Source: Candidatus Amulumruptor caecigallinarius
Lineage (GTDB): Bacteria > Bacteroidota > Bacteroidia > Bacteroidales > Muribaculaceae
NCBI GenBank assembly: GCA_944321825.1
Contig: CALUMU010000005.1
Location: 1 to 64,000 of the forward strand
DNA: 64,000 bases
Reading direction: 5' to 3'
Shown: positions 35,237 to 44,099 of the stretch, piece after piece
Position numbering within the stretch: position 1 is the stretch's first letter
Layout: each line of letters begins with the position of its first letter
Notes under the pieces: model-generated
Databases searched by the model: none
Told to the model about the DNA's origin: nothing
The model's input: the letters and a program-made list of their open reading frames with translations, nothing else
Translations under genes and position numbers: made by a program

Positions 35237-37075
35237 ATGAAACGACTTATATTTCTGACATTAGTCACTTTCTGCACCATAGCAAGCCTCTCGGCACAAC
35301 AAATCAGCTTTGAAGCCATAGCCCCAAGAGGCATGGTCAGAGAGGGCGACAAATTCGCGCTGACTTTCCGCCTCAACAACGCTACGGCGACCCCTCCGAG
35401 GCAACCACAGATTGCCGGCTGCACCTTCATATACGGTCCGGCGACTTCAAGCCGCTCGAGTTACTCGGTGATAAACGGAGCAGTTACCTCATCGTCAAGC
35501 ACCGACTACGTATTCACATACCGAGCCGACAAAGCCGGCAAAGTGTCGGTTCCGGCTCTTAGCGTAACCGTCGACGGGAAGAGATATACCTCACGTCCGA
35601 TTGAATTTAACATCGGCAACGCCATACCCGGACAACAAGACCCGGACCAAGGTCAAGGAAGGGGCAATCATCGCGGCAACTACCCTCCTGTCGACATGAA
35701 CGACATAGCCACCCAGAGCAGCGGCCGTGCAGTCAACGCCAACGATGTCTTTGTACGAATCATCCTCTCAAAGTCACAAGCTTACGAGCAGGAAGCCATA
35801 GTCTGCACCATCAAGCTCTACACCAAGTACCAGATATCATCCTTCATGCCGACTTTGCAGCCGTCATTCGATGGATTCCTGATACAGGAGCTTGACGTAC
35901 AGCCCGCCCTCAACGAGGTCGAGACCCTCAACGGCCAGAACTACATGACAGCCGTACTCAAAAAGTGCATCCTCTTCCCCCAACGAAGCGGCAAACTTAC
36001 CATCAATTCGGGCAACTACGACATCACAGTCGTGCAATATGAGCGCATCAACATGGGTCTGATGACCGTCAGCAACCCCACCGAAAAGCAGATAAAGGTC
36101 AGCAGCAACACTGCATCTACCAACATACAGCCGCTGCCTACGCCCCAGCCTGAGGGATTTTCAGGGGCAGTGGGGACGTTTAACGTCGACAGCCGGCTTG
36201 TCGGCACCACTTTCCGCACCGACGATGCCGCCACGCTTATATATACGATTTCAGGCACAGGCAACATCAAATACCTGAAAGAACCCACACTCGACTTCCC
36301 GACGGAATTCGAACTGTACGAGCCGCAGAGCGACATAGACACCCGCGTACAGGGAGGCAACGTATCAGGCACGATGACCATCAACTATACTTTCGTACCG
36401 CGTCAGGTCGGCCAATTCCGCATCGGCAGCGACAAGTTCGTATATTTCGACCCAGCCAAACGCCAATACGTGACCTTGACCACAAACCCGTTTGATATAA
36501 AAGTGTCGCAAGGCGCGGGCAACGCAGTCTCATCACGCCAGGACATCGCTTCAAAAAATACCGACATCCGCCACATACACCTTCACGGAGCCACCCCATC
36601 ACACGGCAACAACCTCGTCATAGACCGGATATGGTACTGGCTGCTATACCTCGCGGCTATCGGAGTCCTTGGCGGAGTATTTTATACCAACCGCCGCCAC
36701 ATGCGCATGGCCGCCGACGTGACCGGCACACGCATGGCCCGCGCAAGCAAGGAAGCACGCAAACGTCTGCGCTCTGCCAAGGGGCATATGGACTCTCGCG
36801 ACAGCGACAAGTTTTATGAAGCCGTGCTGCAGGCCATGTGGGGTTTCCTCAGTGACAAGCTGTCCATGCCGGCATCCCAGCTTTCACGCGAAAATGTCAG
36901 CGAAAAGCTGCACGACTTCGGAGCTGACGATGCCGTCACAGACCGCCTTATATCTATCCTCGACCAATGCGAGATGGCTCGTTACACCCCCATGGGCAGC
37001 GACGAACAGATGGGCAGCCTGTACAAGGAAGCATCGGAGGTCATCAACACCCTCTCATCCATACGGAAGAAATAA
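35237..37075 (+). CDS. batD: BatD family protein
   Basis: 612 aa. Signal peptide (IFLTLVTFCTIASLSAQQ), several immunoglobulin-like beta-domains, a TM helix near 455-475 (IWYWLLYLAAIGVLGGVFYT) and a cytoplasmic C-terminal helical domain with FYEAVLQAMWGFLSDKLSMP. It is the large periplasmic partner of the Bat complex. The same C-terminal helical motif appears in the DUF4381-like protein (EFYTRLTDILRVYLDKRFG), which suggests related cytoplasmic modules. Confidence 0.93.
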   Translation: MKRLIFLTLVTFCTIASLSAQQISFEAIAPRGMVREGDKFALTFRLNNATATPPRQPQIAGCTFIYGPATSSRSSYSVINGAVTSSSSTDYVFTYRADKAGKVSVPALSVTVDGKRYTSRPIEFNIGNAIPGQQDPDQGQGRGNHRGNYPPVDMNDIATQSSGRAVNANDVFVRIILSKSQAYEQEAIVCTIKLYTKYQISSFMPTLQPSFDGFLIQELDVQPALNEVETLNGQNYMTAVLKKCILFPQRSGKLTINSGNYDITVVQYERINMGLMTVSNPTEKQIKVSSNTASTNIQPLPTPQPEGFSGAVGTFNVDSRLVGTTFRTDDAATLIYTISGTGNIKYLKEPTLDFPTEFELYEPQSDIDTRVQGGNVSGTMTINYTFVPRQVGQFRIGSDKFVYFDPAKRQYVTLTTNPFDIKVSQGAGNAVSSRQDIASKNTDIRHIHLHGATPSHGNNLVIDRIWYWLLYLAAIGVLGGVFYTNRRHMRMAADVTGTRMARASKEARKRLRSAKGHMDSRDSDKFYEAVLQAMWGFLSDKLSMPASQLSRENVSEKLHDFGADDAVTDRLISILDQCEMARYTPMGSDEQMGSLYKEASEVINTLSSIRKK

Positions 37076-37128
37076 GATACCGAAGTCCATACCGACTAAC
37101 ATCACACCACACTCATAGCCACAACGAC

Positions 37129-37917
37129 ATGAAAATCCACATATTACTGGCCTCGCTAATATTCGCCATAGCGACCCCCATGCTCCATGCGGCCCAACCG
37201 GCCATCATACAGCAAGCCGACTCGGCCTACACCGCCGACAACTACATGGAAGCAGCCACATTATACCAGACAGCAATCGACAGCCTCGGCACATCTACCG
37301 ACCTTTATTACAATCTCGGCAACGCCATGTACCGCATGGGCAAACCGGGACAAGCCGTCGTAGCTTACGAACGGGCCCTCAGGCTTGACCCCACCAACGC
37401 CGATGCCCGCACCAACCTTGAGTTTGTCAACTCCAGGCTGATCGACCGACCCGCCGAACGCGGCACCCTGATAGGCAACATGCTCGACACCGCTTCTCTC
37501 ACCCTCCACAGCAACTCTTGGGCGTGGATAGCTTTCGGGGGCTTCTTGGTCTTTCTTGGGGCGATAGCGTTGTATATGTTCTGTCCGTCGGTGATATGGC
37601 GAAAAATCGGTTTCTTCGGTGGATTCATAGTGCTGATACTCGCTGTCATATCCGGATTCCTGTCGGCTCGCAACGCCGCATTGTGCCAAGCTACCGACAA
37701 GGCTGTCATCATAGTCCCGTCCACCATACTGTCCACCTCTCCACGCGCTCCGCGTGACCGATCGGAAGAAGCCATACTGCTTCACGAAGGCACAAAGATG
37801 CGCATACTTGACAGCGTAACCACACGCACCGACTCGGTCAAATCCGTGTGGCTCGACGTGGAAATCGACAACCAGCACCGTGCATGGATTGACCGCAAGG
37901 CCGTAGAAATCATCTAA
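37129..37917 (+). CDS. batE: BatE, TPR and SH3-like protein
   Basis: 262 aa from the ATG at 37129; the longer frame overlaps batD and lacks a signal at its start. Signal peptide (ILLASLIFAIATPMLHAA), TPRs (ADNYMEAATLYQTAI; YNLGNAMYRMGKPGQAVVAY), two TM helices (WAWIAFGGFLVFLGAIALYMF; FFGGFIVLILAVISGFL), and a C-terminal bacterial SH3-like domain ending WLDVEIDNQHRAWIDRKAVE. Last gene of the cluster. Confidence 0.92.
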   Translation: MKIHILLASLIFAIATPMLHAAQPAIIQQADSAYTADNYMEAATLYQTAIDSLGTSTDLYYNLGNAMYRMGKPGQAVVAYERALRLDPTNADARTNLEFVNSRLIDRPAERGTLIGNMLDTASLTLHSNSWAWIAFGGFLVFLGAIALYMFCPSVIWRKIGFFGGFIVLILAVISGFLSARNAALCQATDKAVIIVPSTILSTSPRAPRDRSEEAILLHEGTKMRILDSVTTRTDSVKSVWLDVEIDNQHRAWIDRKAVEII

Positions 37918-37993
37918 CGCTTTCGGTATAAGCCTTCTACGTGGCTTATCATAAGCATCTGCTAAAAAACATACAAAATTATTGGCAAAAAGA

Positions 37994-38024
37994 TTTGCAT
38001 TTCCCGACAAATCATGCTATATTG
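37994..38024 (+). promoter_or_regulatory. Probable promoter of the small HTH gene
   Basis: TTTG at 37994-37997, a 20-nt spacer and TATATTG at 38018-38024, close to TAnnTTTG but one T short. It lies 75 nt before the ATG at 38100, in the 182-bp gap after batE. Confidence 0.4.
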
Positions 38025-38099
38025 TCACAAGATAAACAAAGCACCTGCCCAGCAGGCCATAAACTAACTTAATACCTAATACTAAATATTCTAAGTATC

Positions 38100-38357
38100 A
38101 TGACAAAAACTATCACATTCAACGACCTACGTCGCCTCAAAGACAGTCTGCCCGACGGTAGTATGCACCGTATCGCCGATAAGCTCAACATAACCGTACA
38201 GACCGTGCGCAACTACTTCGGCGGCAGCAACTACCAGTTTGGCAAAAACTGCGGTGTACACATCGAACCCGGTCCTGGCGGTGGCATCGTAGTGCTTGAC
38301 GACACCACAATATACGACATGGCTTGCGACATACTCCGTGAGACGGAGTCGGCGTAA
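38100..38357 (+). CDS. Small helix-turn-helix protein
   Basis: 85 aa. A helix-turn-helix is visible at about 22-42 (HRIADKLNITVQTVRNYFGG), followed by a Gly-rich hairpin (EPGPGGGIVVLDD) and a short final helix. Similar short DNA-binding-like proteins are widespread in Bacteroidales. It is a single gene with its own promoter and terminator. Target unknown. Confidence 0.78.
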   Translation: MTKTITFNDLRRLKDSLPDGSMHRIADKLNITVQTVRNYFGGSNYQFGKNCGVHIEPGPGGGIVVLDDTTIYDMACDILRETESA

Positions 38358-38383
38358 AGCCATTTTTTGTTTAGCAAAAACAC

Positions 38384-38422
38384 ACAATGCGCAATGAACC
38401 TGACAGCATCATTGCGCATTGT
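38384..38422 (+). terminator. Terminator hairpin after the small HTH gene
   Basis: ACAATGCGCAATGA and TCATTGCGCATTGT form a perfect 14-bp stem with an 11-nt loop, followed by TAATATAT. It starts 27 nt after the stop codon. Confidence 0.7.
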
Positions 38423-38454
38423 TAATATATATCAAAGCATACGCATCACAACTT

Positions 38455-39585
38455 ATGGAAGACCGTCTCATCACCATCGCAATCCACACCTACGAAAAAG
38501 CCCTTGTGCTCAAATCCATGCTTGAATCGGAAGGCATCATGGTCACGCTCCAGAATGTCAACCTGCTGCAGCCGGTGGTCTCATCAGGAGTCAGAGTGCG
38601 CATCAAAGAGTCGGATCTCCCCCTCGCGCTCCGCATCATCGAAAGCAGCGATCTGCTATGCCCCGCCAAAGGCGACAAGGCCGTATCGGCCTCGTCGGAC
38701 AGCGACCCGGTAATCATAGTACCCGTCGACGAAAGCCCCGCTCCGCAGGCCGCCATTTATTTCGCTTTCAGGATTGCCGCTGCGCACAAAGCACGCATAG
38801 TGTTGCTCCACGCTTATATAGTGCCGCCTGTCGGCATCAACAACCCGCTCAACGATGCCCTGACATTTTCAAGCGAAACAGCACGCAGCAAAGAGACCTT
38901 GGATATGGAGGCCAAGGCACACTCCCTTATGGAGCATGTGTGTGACGATGTGAAAAACCGTATCAAGGACGGCTCGCTGCCCCCGGTACGTTTCACCTCT
39001 CAAGTAGAGGAAGGGATACCCGAAGAAGTCATACGCCAGACCGCACGTGAACTGAAACCTATGCTCATAGTCATGGGTACACGAAGCTCATCACAAAAGC
39101 AGCGCGAAATGCTCGGCAGTGTCACCGCCGAAGTAATAGACACCTGCCGGTACACAGTGCTTACCGTGCCTGACGACACCCCCCCGTTGACACCCGGCAC
39201 TGATGCATCGGCTCTGTTTTTCGGCAACATGGACCAGACCGACCTTCTGGCTCTTGATGAGCTGTACCGTCTGCTCAGTTCGTTTCCGCTCGATGTATCT
39301 ATAGTAAATGTTGTATCAAAAAAGTCCGCGAAATCATCGGCCGAGAGCATGGATGCCCTGCTCAGATATTGCGGCGACCACTTCCCGTCATTCCGCTGCA
39401 AACCGGCAGAGATACGTCAGGCTAACGTAGCCGACGATGTCAACTCCCTGCTCAAAAAATACCGTGTGGACATCATCGTCATCCCTAACAAACGCCGCAA
39501 TGCGTTCACCCGCATATTCAACCCCTCGCTCGCCCACAAACTGCTCTTTGACACCAGCCGGCCAATGATCGTCATACCCGTATGA
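38455..39585 (+). CDS. DUF2007 to tandem universal stress protein fusion
   Basis: 376 aa from the ATG at 38455. Residues 1-65 are a DUF2007-type module (TYEKALVLKSMLESEGIMV, RVRIKESDLPLALRIIES). Residues about 85-235 form a Usp domain with VPVDESPAPQ and a phosphate-loop-like MGTRSSSQKQREMLGSVTAE; residues 250-376 form a second, more divergent Usp domain ending TSRPMIVIPV. Usp proteins help survival under stress and many bind ATP; the altered loop of the second domain suggests it does not. Cytoplasmic, monocistronic. Confidence 0.87.
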   Translation: MEDRLITIAIHTYEKALVLKSMLESEGIMVTLQNVNLLQPVVSSGVRVRIKESDLPLALRIIESSDLLCPAKGDKAVSASSDSDPVIIVPVDESPAPQAAIYFAFRIAAAHKARIVLLHAYIVPPVGINNPLNDALTFSSETARSKETLDMEAKAHSLMEHVCDDVKNRIKDGSLPPVRFTSQVEEGIPEEVIRQTARELKPMLIVMGTRSSSQKQREMLGSVTAEVIDTCRYTVLTVPDDTPPLTPGTDASALFFGNMDQTDLLALDELYRLLSSFPLDVSIVNVVSKKSAKSSAESMDALLRYCGDHFPSFRCKPAEIRQANVADDVNSLLKKYRVDIIVIPNKRRNAFTRIFNPSLAHKLLFDTSRPMIVIPV

Positions 39586-39600
39586 GAGCGAAATCACGCG

Positions 39601-40347
39601 CTAAAGTTTCTTCAAAAGCCGTTTACGCCTCATCCTGCGGCGACTGAATGCAAGTATCTGGTATGCACACTCATCACAATCAGCCCCGGTCAAGTCATGG
39701 TAGTAGGTGACAAAATCCCTTAGCCACCACACATTGACCCCGACCTGTGACAATGCTTTCATGGCATCGCGTGTGCCAGTGTGCCGGCCCGTAGCCATAC
39801 GGTTTATGTCTATAAGCGAAAACTTAAGCTCGCCGCTTTCAGCATCGCGGTGATAGAATATATTGTCCATGTTGAAGTCCTGCGGCACAATACCTCGCGA
39901 GTGCAGGTCCACGAGAAACGCCACAAGCCCCCTCTGTATCTCCGCACGCTCGCTGTCCGAAGCCCGCTCGGGCATATACATGTCTATGACCGTAGCATAT
40001 GGCAGATACGAGCTGACAAAATACCCGGCACGGAACACCCCCATCCGGCGTTCCTCGATGTAGGCTATCGGCAGAGCAGTACCTATGCCGTTGCGGAGCA
40101 GATACAGAGCATTTTCATAGGCTCTCCGGGCTTTGGATTTACGGAAAAAGGTATATATGAGTCCTTTGAAAAAACCTACAGGCTTGAATCGCTTTACGAT
40201 TACGTCCTGCTGGCCGTCAGGAGTCTTGACCCTTTCCACTACGTTACGTCTGTTCCAGCATACCTCTTCCTCAGCATATCCATGCGAGGGTATGGAGCGT
40301 ACAAACGCTTCAAGATGCTGATAATCGGGATGTAGCTGCAGTTTCAT
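39601..40347 (-). CDS. Lipopolysaccharide kinase, WaaP/InaA-like
   Basis: 248 aa kinase of the Kdo/WaaP superfamily. Lys52 in DVIVKRF is the likely ATP-binding lysine, the catalytic loop is IVPQDFNMDNIFY (D157, N162), and D180 in LIDINR binds metal. Members phosphorylate Kdo or heptose in the LPS core. It overlaps the upstream GT2 gene by 4 nt and forms the unit GT2 (41142), GT2 (40344), kinase, so a core or surface-glycan substrate is likely. Convergent with the Usp gene. Confidence 0.88.
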   Translation of the reverse strand: MKLQLHPDYQHLEAFVRSIPSHGYAEEEVCWNRRNVVERVKTPDGQQDVIVKRFKPVGFFKGLIYTFFRKSKARRAYENALYLLRNGIGTALPIAYIEERRMGVFRAGYFVSSYLPYATVIDMYMPERASDSERAEIQRGLVAFLVDLHSRGIVPQDFNMDNIFYHRDAESGELKFSLIDINRMATGRHTGTRDAMKALSQVGVNVWWLRDFVTYYHDLTGADCDECAYQILAFSRRRMRRKRLLKKL

Positions 40348-41138
40348 TTTTCTATATGGCTATCAAGTCCGTTTTCACATTTTACACGTCCGCTGGCGCG
40401 GGTCTCGGCAAGCAGACGGTTGTTGCGCTCGAATGAATCCGTAGCCTTTGACGACGGATGCCACATATGATAGCACACAGCCACATGGCGCAGAGCCACG
40501 AACTTCACCCCATGGTTGATCAGACGTGCCACCAAGTCATGGTCCTCGCATCCCCAGCCACGATAATTCTCATCATAACCGTTGACCGCCACAAGGTCGT
40601 CACGCCAGAAAGCCATGTTGCATCCACGGTATTTCAGGCGGCTCGATGCAACAGCATCAACCACCGACGCGAGCATCGCAGACCGCAACGCATTTTTACG
40701 GTTAAGGATTCCGCGAGTCCATGGAGTTATCCGGCGGATACCGTCGCGGAATATCTCGTCTGTCAACTTCTGACCGAGAAGTACACGGCTACCGCAAGCA
40801 AACGCGCCCCGGCGTGCATACCGTCTGTGATCCTCCACAAAACGCGGATGCAGGAGTATATCGCCATCAATCTGCACGATATAATCGCCCTCCGCCCCGG
40901 CTATCGCTTTGTTACGGATTGCACCGAGACGAAACCCGGTGTCTTCATGCCATACATGCCTGACCGCGAAAGGCGCCGATGCTGCAAACCGTCTGACCAC
41001 CTCGGCAGTCTCATCCGTCGAGCCGTCGTCGGCGACTATCACCTCGTGGGGATATTCCGTCTGTGACACGACGCTCTCCAATGTGCGCCGCAACGCCACA
41101 GGGGCATTATATGTAGAGATTATAAGCGATATAAGCAT
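40344..41138 (-). CDS. GT2 glycosyltransferase with galactosyltransferase-like C-terminus
   Basis: 264 aa. GT-A fold with IISTYNAPVAL, DDGSTDE (36-42), the DGD site (91-93), and in the C-terminal half GWGCEDHDL (194-202), a motif of beta-1,4-galactosyltransferase-like domains also found in many bacterial GT2 enzymes. No TM helix; a peripheral cytoplasmic enzyme. It lies 3 nt after the GT2 gene at 41142 and overlaps the kinase by 4 nt. Confidence 0.9.
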   Translation of the reverse strand: MLISLIISTYNAPVALRRTLESVVSQTEYPHEVIVADDGSTDETAEVVRRFAASAPFAVRHVWHEDTGFRLGAIRNKAIAGAEGDYIVQIDGDILLHPRFVEDHRRYARRGAFACGSRVLLGQKLTDEIFRDGIRRITPWTRGILNRKNALRSAMLASVVDAVASSRLKYRGCNMAFWRDDLVAVNGYDENYRGWGCEDHDLVARLINHGVKFVALRHVAVCYHMWHPSSKATDSFERNNRLLAETRASGRVKCENGLDSHIEK

Positions 41139-41141
41139 ATT

Positions 41142-42113
41142 TCAATCATGCAGATGCGAAAAATTCATCACCTTGTCAAGTTCATACAACAGTCTGAGCT
41201 TCACCGGACTGCGCCATCCGTCGCCGCGCAGCAACCGCTCGAAGCCACTGCGGATCTCCACGTTGCACCGAGGAGACAATGCCGGGAAACGCTTCAGCCG
41301 CTTCAATGTCCGCCCGGCAAGCACCTCGCGCTGCCGTTGGCTTAGGTCAAGAAAATCCGCCATGGCGTTTATGACCGTGAAACCCTCCCGATAAGTCAGC
41401 CCCTCCTTTGAAGCCGATGGAGATACCTTACGGGAATGCTGGCGGAAATAGTTGTGCCGCTCACGAAGCCTTATGGCATCGCCACGCATAGCCAGCTCAG
41501 CCCAAAACCACCAGTCGCCGCAAAAACGCATGGATGTCAGACGCGAATCAATCGCAGGTGCCGTCTCGCGCCTGAAAACAGCCATCGATGCATTGTAGAT
41601 ACCGTTGTTCATCAGCAGATTGCGGCGTATCATCGTATGTGGGTCAAGCAGCTCTACACGTGGTGCTTTCTTCCCCATGCGGTCCCAATCAGCCCCCTGG
41701 ATGACACTCCCGGAGGCATCGATGATATGCGACCCGCAGTATGCCACCACTGCCTTTTGATGAGCTTCAAGGAGCGGGACAAGCACCGAAAGGAAACCGG
41801 CATCCGCGCTGTCATCACTCTCAGCGATCCAAACATACTTGCCACGCGCCAATCCGATACCGCGTTTCCACTGGGCGAAAGTAGAACCCGAGTTGCTGTC
41901 ATTGCATACGATATGGCTTACTTTGTCATGGCCTCTGTACCGCTCTATGATTTCGCGGCTGCTGTCGGTGGAACAGTCATCGAGAAGTATCACCTCCATG
42001 TCGTCCATCTCCTGCCCGAACACGCTTTCTATGCGCTCCTGCAAGTACGGAGCATGATTGTAATTGGGGATGACCACCGACACAAGCGGCGCATGAGTAG
42101 ACTCAAACTGCAT
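41142..42113 (-). CDS. GT2 glycosyltransferase
   Basis: 323 aa. IPNYNHAPYLQERIESVFGQ, LLDDCSTDSS, and the donor/metal region WIAESDDSADAGF. It is a clear paralog of the enzyme at 45455-46459 (shared IPNYN/VPNYN, DDCSTD, R-I-I-E-[RK]-Y-R-G and WIAE-D). A TACTTTTG box only 5 nt before the ATG (42119-42126) may give a leaderless mRNA. First gene of the unit leading to the WaaP-like kinase. Confidence 0.9.
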   Translation of the reverse strand: MQFESTHAPLVSVVIPNYNHAPYLQERIESVFGQEMDDMEVILLDDCSTDSSREIIERYRGHDKVSHIVCNDSNSGSTFAQWKRGIGLARGKYVWIAESDDSADAGFLSVLVPLLEAHQKAVVAYCGSHIIDASGSVIQGADWDRMGKKAPRVELLDPHTMIRRNLLMNNGIYNASMAVFRRETAPAIDSRLTSMRFCGDWWFWAELAMRGDAIRLRERHNYFRQHSRKVSPSASKEGLTYREGFTVINAMADFLDLSQRQREVLAGRTLKRLKRFPALSPRCNVEIRSGFERLLRGDGWRSPVKLRLLYELDKVMNFSHLHD

Positions 42114-42118
42114 AATGA

Positions 42119-42126
42119 CAAAAGTA
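42119..42126 (-). promoter_or_regulatory. -7 box (TACTTTTG) right before the GT2 start
   Basis: TACTTTTG on the minus strand ends 5 nt before the ATG at 42113. Transcription would begin at about the start codon. No -33 element was found. Confidence 0.35.
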
Positions 42127-42167
42127 CAAAAATAATTCGTAAATTCGCATAAACATCACGCTCACAC

Positions 42168-43061
42168 ATGTATTCATCCGATAGGCTATCAGTAATCATA
42201 TGCAGCATCGACCCCGACAAATGTAATGGCTGCATCGACGCGCTCAAACGCACAGCCGGCATCACACTTGATATACATGTCACAGACAACAGAGCAGACG
42301 CACGTCCTATAGCAGAGGTATATAACGACTCGGCCAATATATCCGGATCTCCATACCTGCTTTTCATCCACGAGGATGTCATAATCAGCAGCCACGGCTG
42401 GGGACGGAAATTGCTCGATAAACTCTCCGAACCCGAAACAGGCGTGATAGGGTTTGCAGGAAGCACTCTGCGTGTTCCCGTACCTGGAGGTTGGGACCAG
42501 GGCGGACCAGAGTATATGCGTGCATCCCTGCGCCACATCGAACATGGCGAGGAGCGCACCATGTCTTTCGGGGTCGTTGATGGCGAAACTTTCCGTCAGG
42601 TTATCGCCGTCGACGGTTTAGCCATGGCCGTGCGGCGCGATGTGTGGGCCAGGCATCCATTCGACGAAGCCATGCTGACAGGCTTCCACTGCTACGACAT
42701 AGACTTCTCTGTAGAGATAGCTTACGCAGGTTTGCGCAATTACGTCATGTATGGCGTAGATGTGTTGCACCTTTCGGCTGGCAGCTATTCCGATTCGTGG
42801 TTGCGGCATACTATCGAGATGTTTTATGCCAAATGGTCGCGAATCCCTGTGCTGTCCGTAGACCTCGTCGATGCTAAGAAGGCTAACGATGCAAAATGCC
42901 GTTGCCTGTACTCGTTCATATTTAAAGCCATCCGCTCGGACATGCCAGACAGCGAAGTGCAACGCCTGATGAAACACTACCGTTCCCTCCCATCTTCGTC
43001 ACACCGCTACTACCGCCACCTCCTCACCCTGACGTGGCAGCAGCTCCGCTACCGTAGCTGA
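42168..43061 (+). CDS. StrF-like glycosyltransferase
   Basis: 297 aa, in the GT-A-like family named after StrF of streptomycin synthesis. It starts LSVIICSIDPDKCNGCIDAL and has LLFIHEDVIISSHGWG as the donor-site region and HPFDEAMLTGFHCYDIDFS in the acceptor half. It faces the paralog at 43069-43971, with stops 7 nt apart. The surface-glycan context suggests a role in LPS or capsule sugars; the substrate is unknown. Confidence 0.82.
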   Translation: MYSSDRLSVIICSIDPDKCNGCIDALKRTAGITLDIHVTDNRADARPIAEVYNDSANISGSPYLLFIHEDVIISSHGWGRKLLDKLSEPETGVIGFAGSTLRVPVPGGWDQGGPEYMRASLRHIEHGEERTMSFGVVDGETFRQVIAVDGLAMAVRRDVWARHPFDEAMLTGFHCYDIDFSVEIAYAGLRNYVMYGVDVLHLSAGSYSDSWLRHTIEMFYAKWSRIPVLSVDLVDAKKANDAKCRCLYSFIFKAIRSDMPDSEVQRLMKHYRSLPSSSHRYYRHLLTLTWQQLRYRS

Positions 43062-43068
43062 CAGTTAT

Positions 43069-43971
43069 CTACTTTTTAAAGGCATACTTACACAAGTATC
43101 TCCAACATACCACCGCCATATGGGAGCGGTATGCCCTACTATGCCGACACTTGCGCAGATATCTATGGACCATTTTACGTGCCAACGATTTTGATATCCC
43201 TTTCCTAAAAAACCTAAAAATATGGTCATAATCCAACGAAGCCGACAACCCATCAACGTCAATGTCTTTTAACGAACCATCTACACCATAAGGCAATTTC
43301 GGAGACCACTTTTCTACCAGCATCTTGTATGTCGTTGCAAGCCACTGTTCTTCATAGCTACCCCTTGAAAAGTGTATTATTCCAAATGTATATGCATAAT
43401 TACGATAACCGGCCATAGATATGGTCAGCGAAAAGTCGATGTCGTAGCAATGGAAGCCTGTCAGCATGGCTTCATCAAACGGATGCTCCGCCCATACGTC
43501 CTTGCGTACAGCCATCCCTAATCCATCAACGATAGCTACATGCACAAACATCTGAGAATCCTTCTCAGAAAATTCATGATACCTCATAACCTCAACTATA
43601 CCATCCCTCACGCCTATCACATGTCCATAATTACTACCCGACATGCACCAAGGACCTATAGCATCAAAAAGAATCCTCGACCCGATAAATCCGACGACTC
43701 CTGTCGTCGGTTCGTGGAGCTTTTCCACGAGAGCTTTTCCCCATCCATGATGCTCAAATTCGACATCCTCATGCAGAAACAACAGACAATCGGACGAAGC
43801 CCGCTTCGCTCCCTCGTTATACGCCTTTGCTATCGGCCACTTATACTCAAGATTATCGATACGCACAAATTCGACAGGCACACCGATAGTCGACGCGATA
43901 TTGTCGGTACACTTTTTGTACCTTTCGGGCGATATACTGCAAAACACGATGGAAATAAGGGGTCGTTCCAT
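43069..43971 (-). CDS. StrF-like glycosyltransferase, paralog
   Basis: 300 aa. ISIVFCSISPERYKKCTDNI, LLFLHEDVEFEHHGWG and HPFDEAMLTGFHCYDIDFS align with the convergent gene at 42168; the last 19 residues quoted are identical in both. Other parts differ clearly (its C-terminus is rich in Arg/Lys). Base composition looks more A/T-rich than the partner. A TAAATTTG box lies upstream. Confidence 0.82.
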   Translation of the reverse strand: MERPLISIVFCSISPERYKKCTDNIASTIGVPVEFVRIDNLEYKWPIAKAYNEGAKRASSDCLLFLHEDVEFEHHGWGKALVEKLHEPTTGVVGFIGSRILFDAIGPWCMSGSNYGHVIGVRDGIVEVMRYHEFSEKDSQMFVHVAIVDGLGMAVRKDVWAEHPFDEAMLTGFHCYDIDFSLTISMAGYRNYAYTFGIIHFSRGSYEEQWLATTYKMLVEKWSPKLPYGVDGSLKDIDVDGLSASLDYDHIFRFFRKGISKSLARKMVHRYLRKCRHSRAYRSHMAVVCWRYLCKYAFKK

Positions 43972-44035
43972 AATCAGGAGTCAAAAACAATCGGGCAATT
44001 GTATCTATTTAAATGAGCATTCACTTATGATACTG

Positions 44036-44043
44036 CAAATTTA
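44036..44043 (-). promoter_or_regulatory. -7 box (TAAATTTG) of the second StrF-like gene
   Basis: TAAATTTG on the minus strand, 64 nt before the ATG at 43971. No -33 element at standard spacing. Confidence 0.4.
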
Positions 44044-44099
44044 CGACTTTTCATACAACAATGAGGATTAACACATCGGTTACCATCCGACCGACTCGT

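Noticed and set aside
37928..37949. Hairpin after batE (ATAAGCC/GGCTTAT)
   Set aside because: Only 7 bp, with no T run; too weak to call a terminator.
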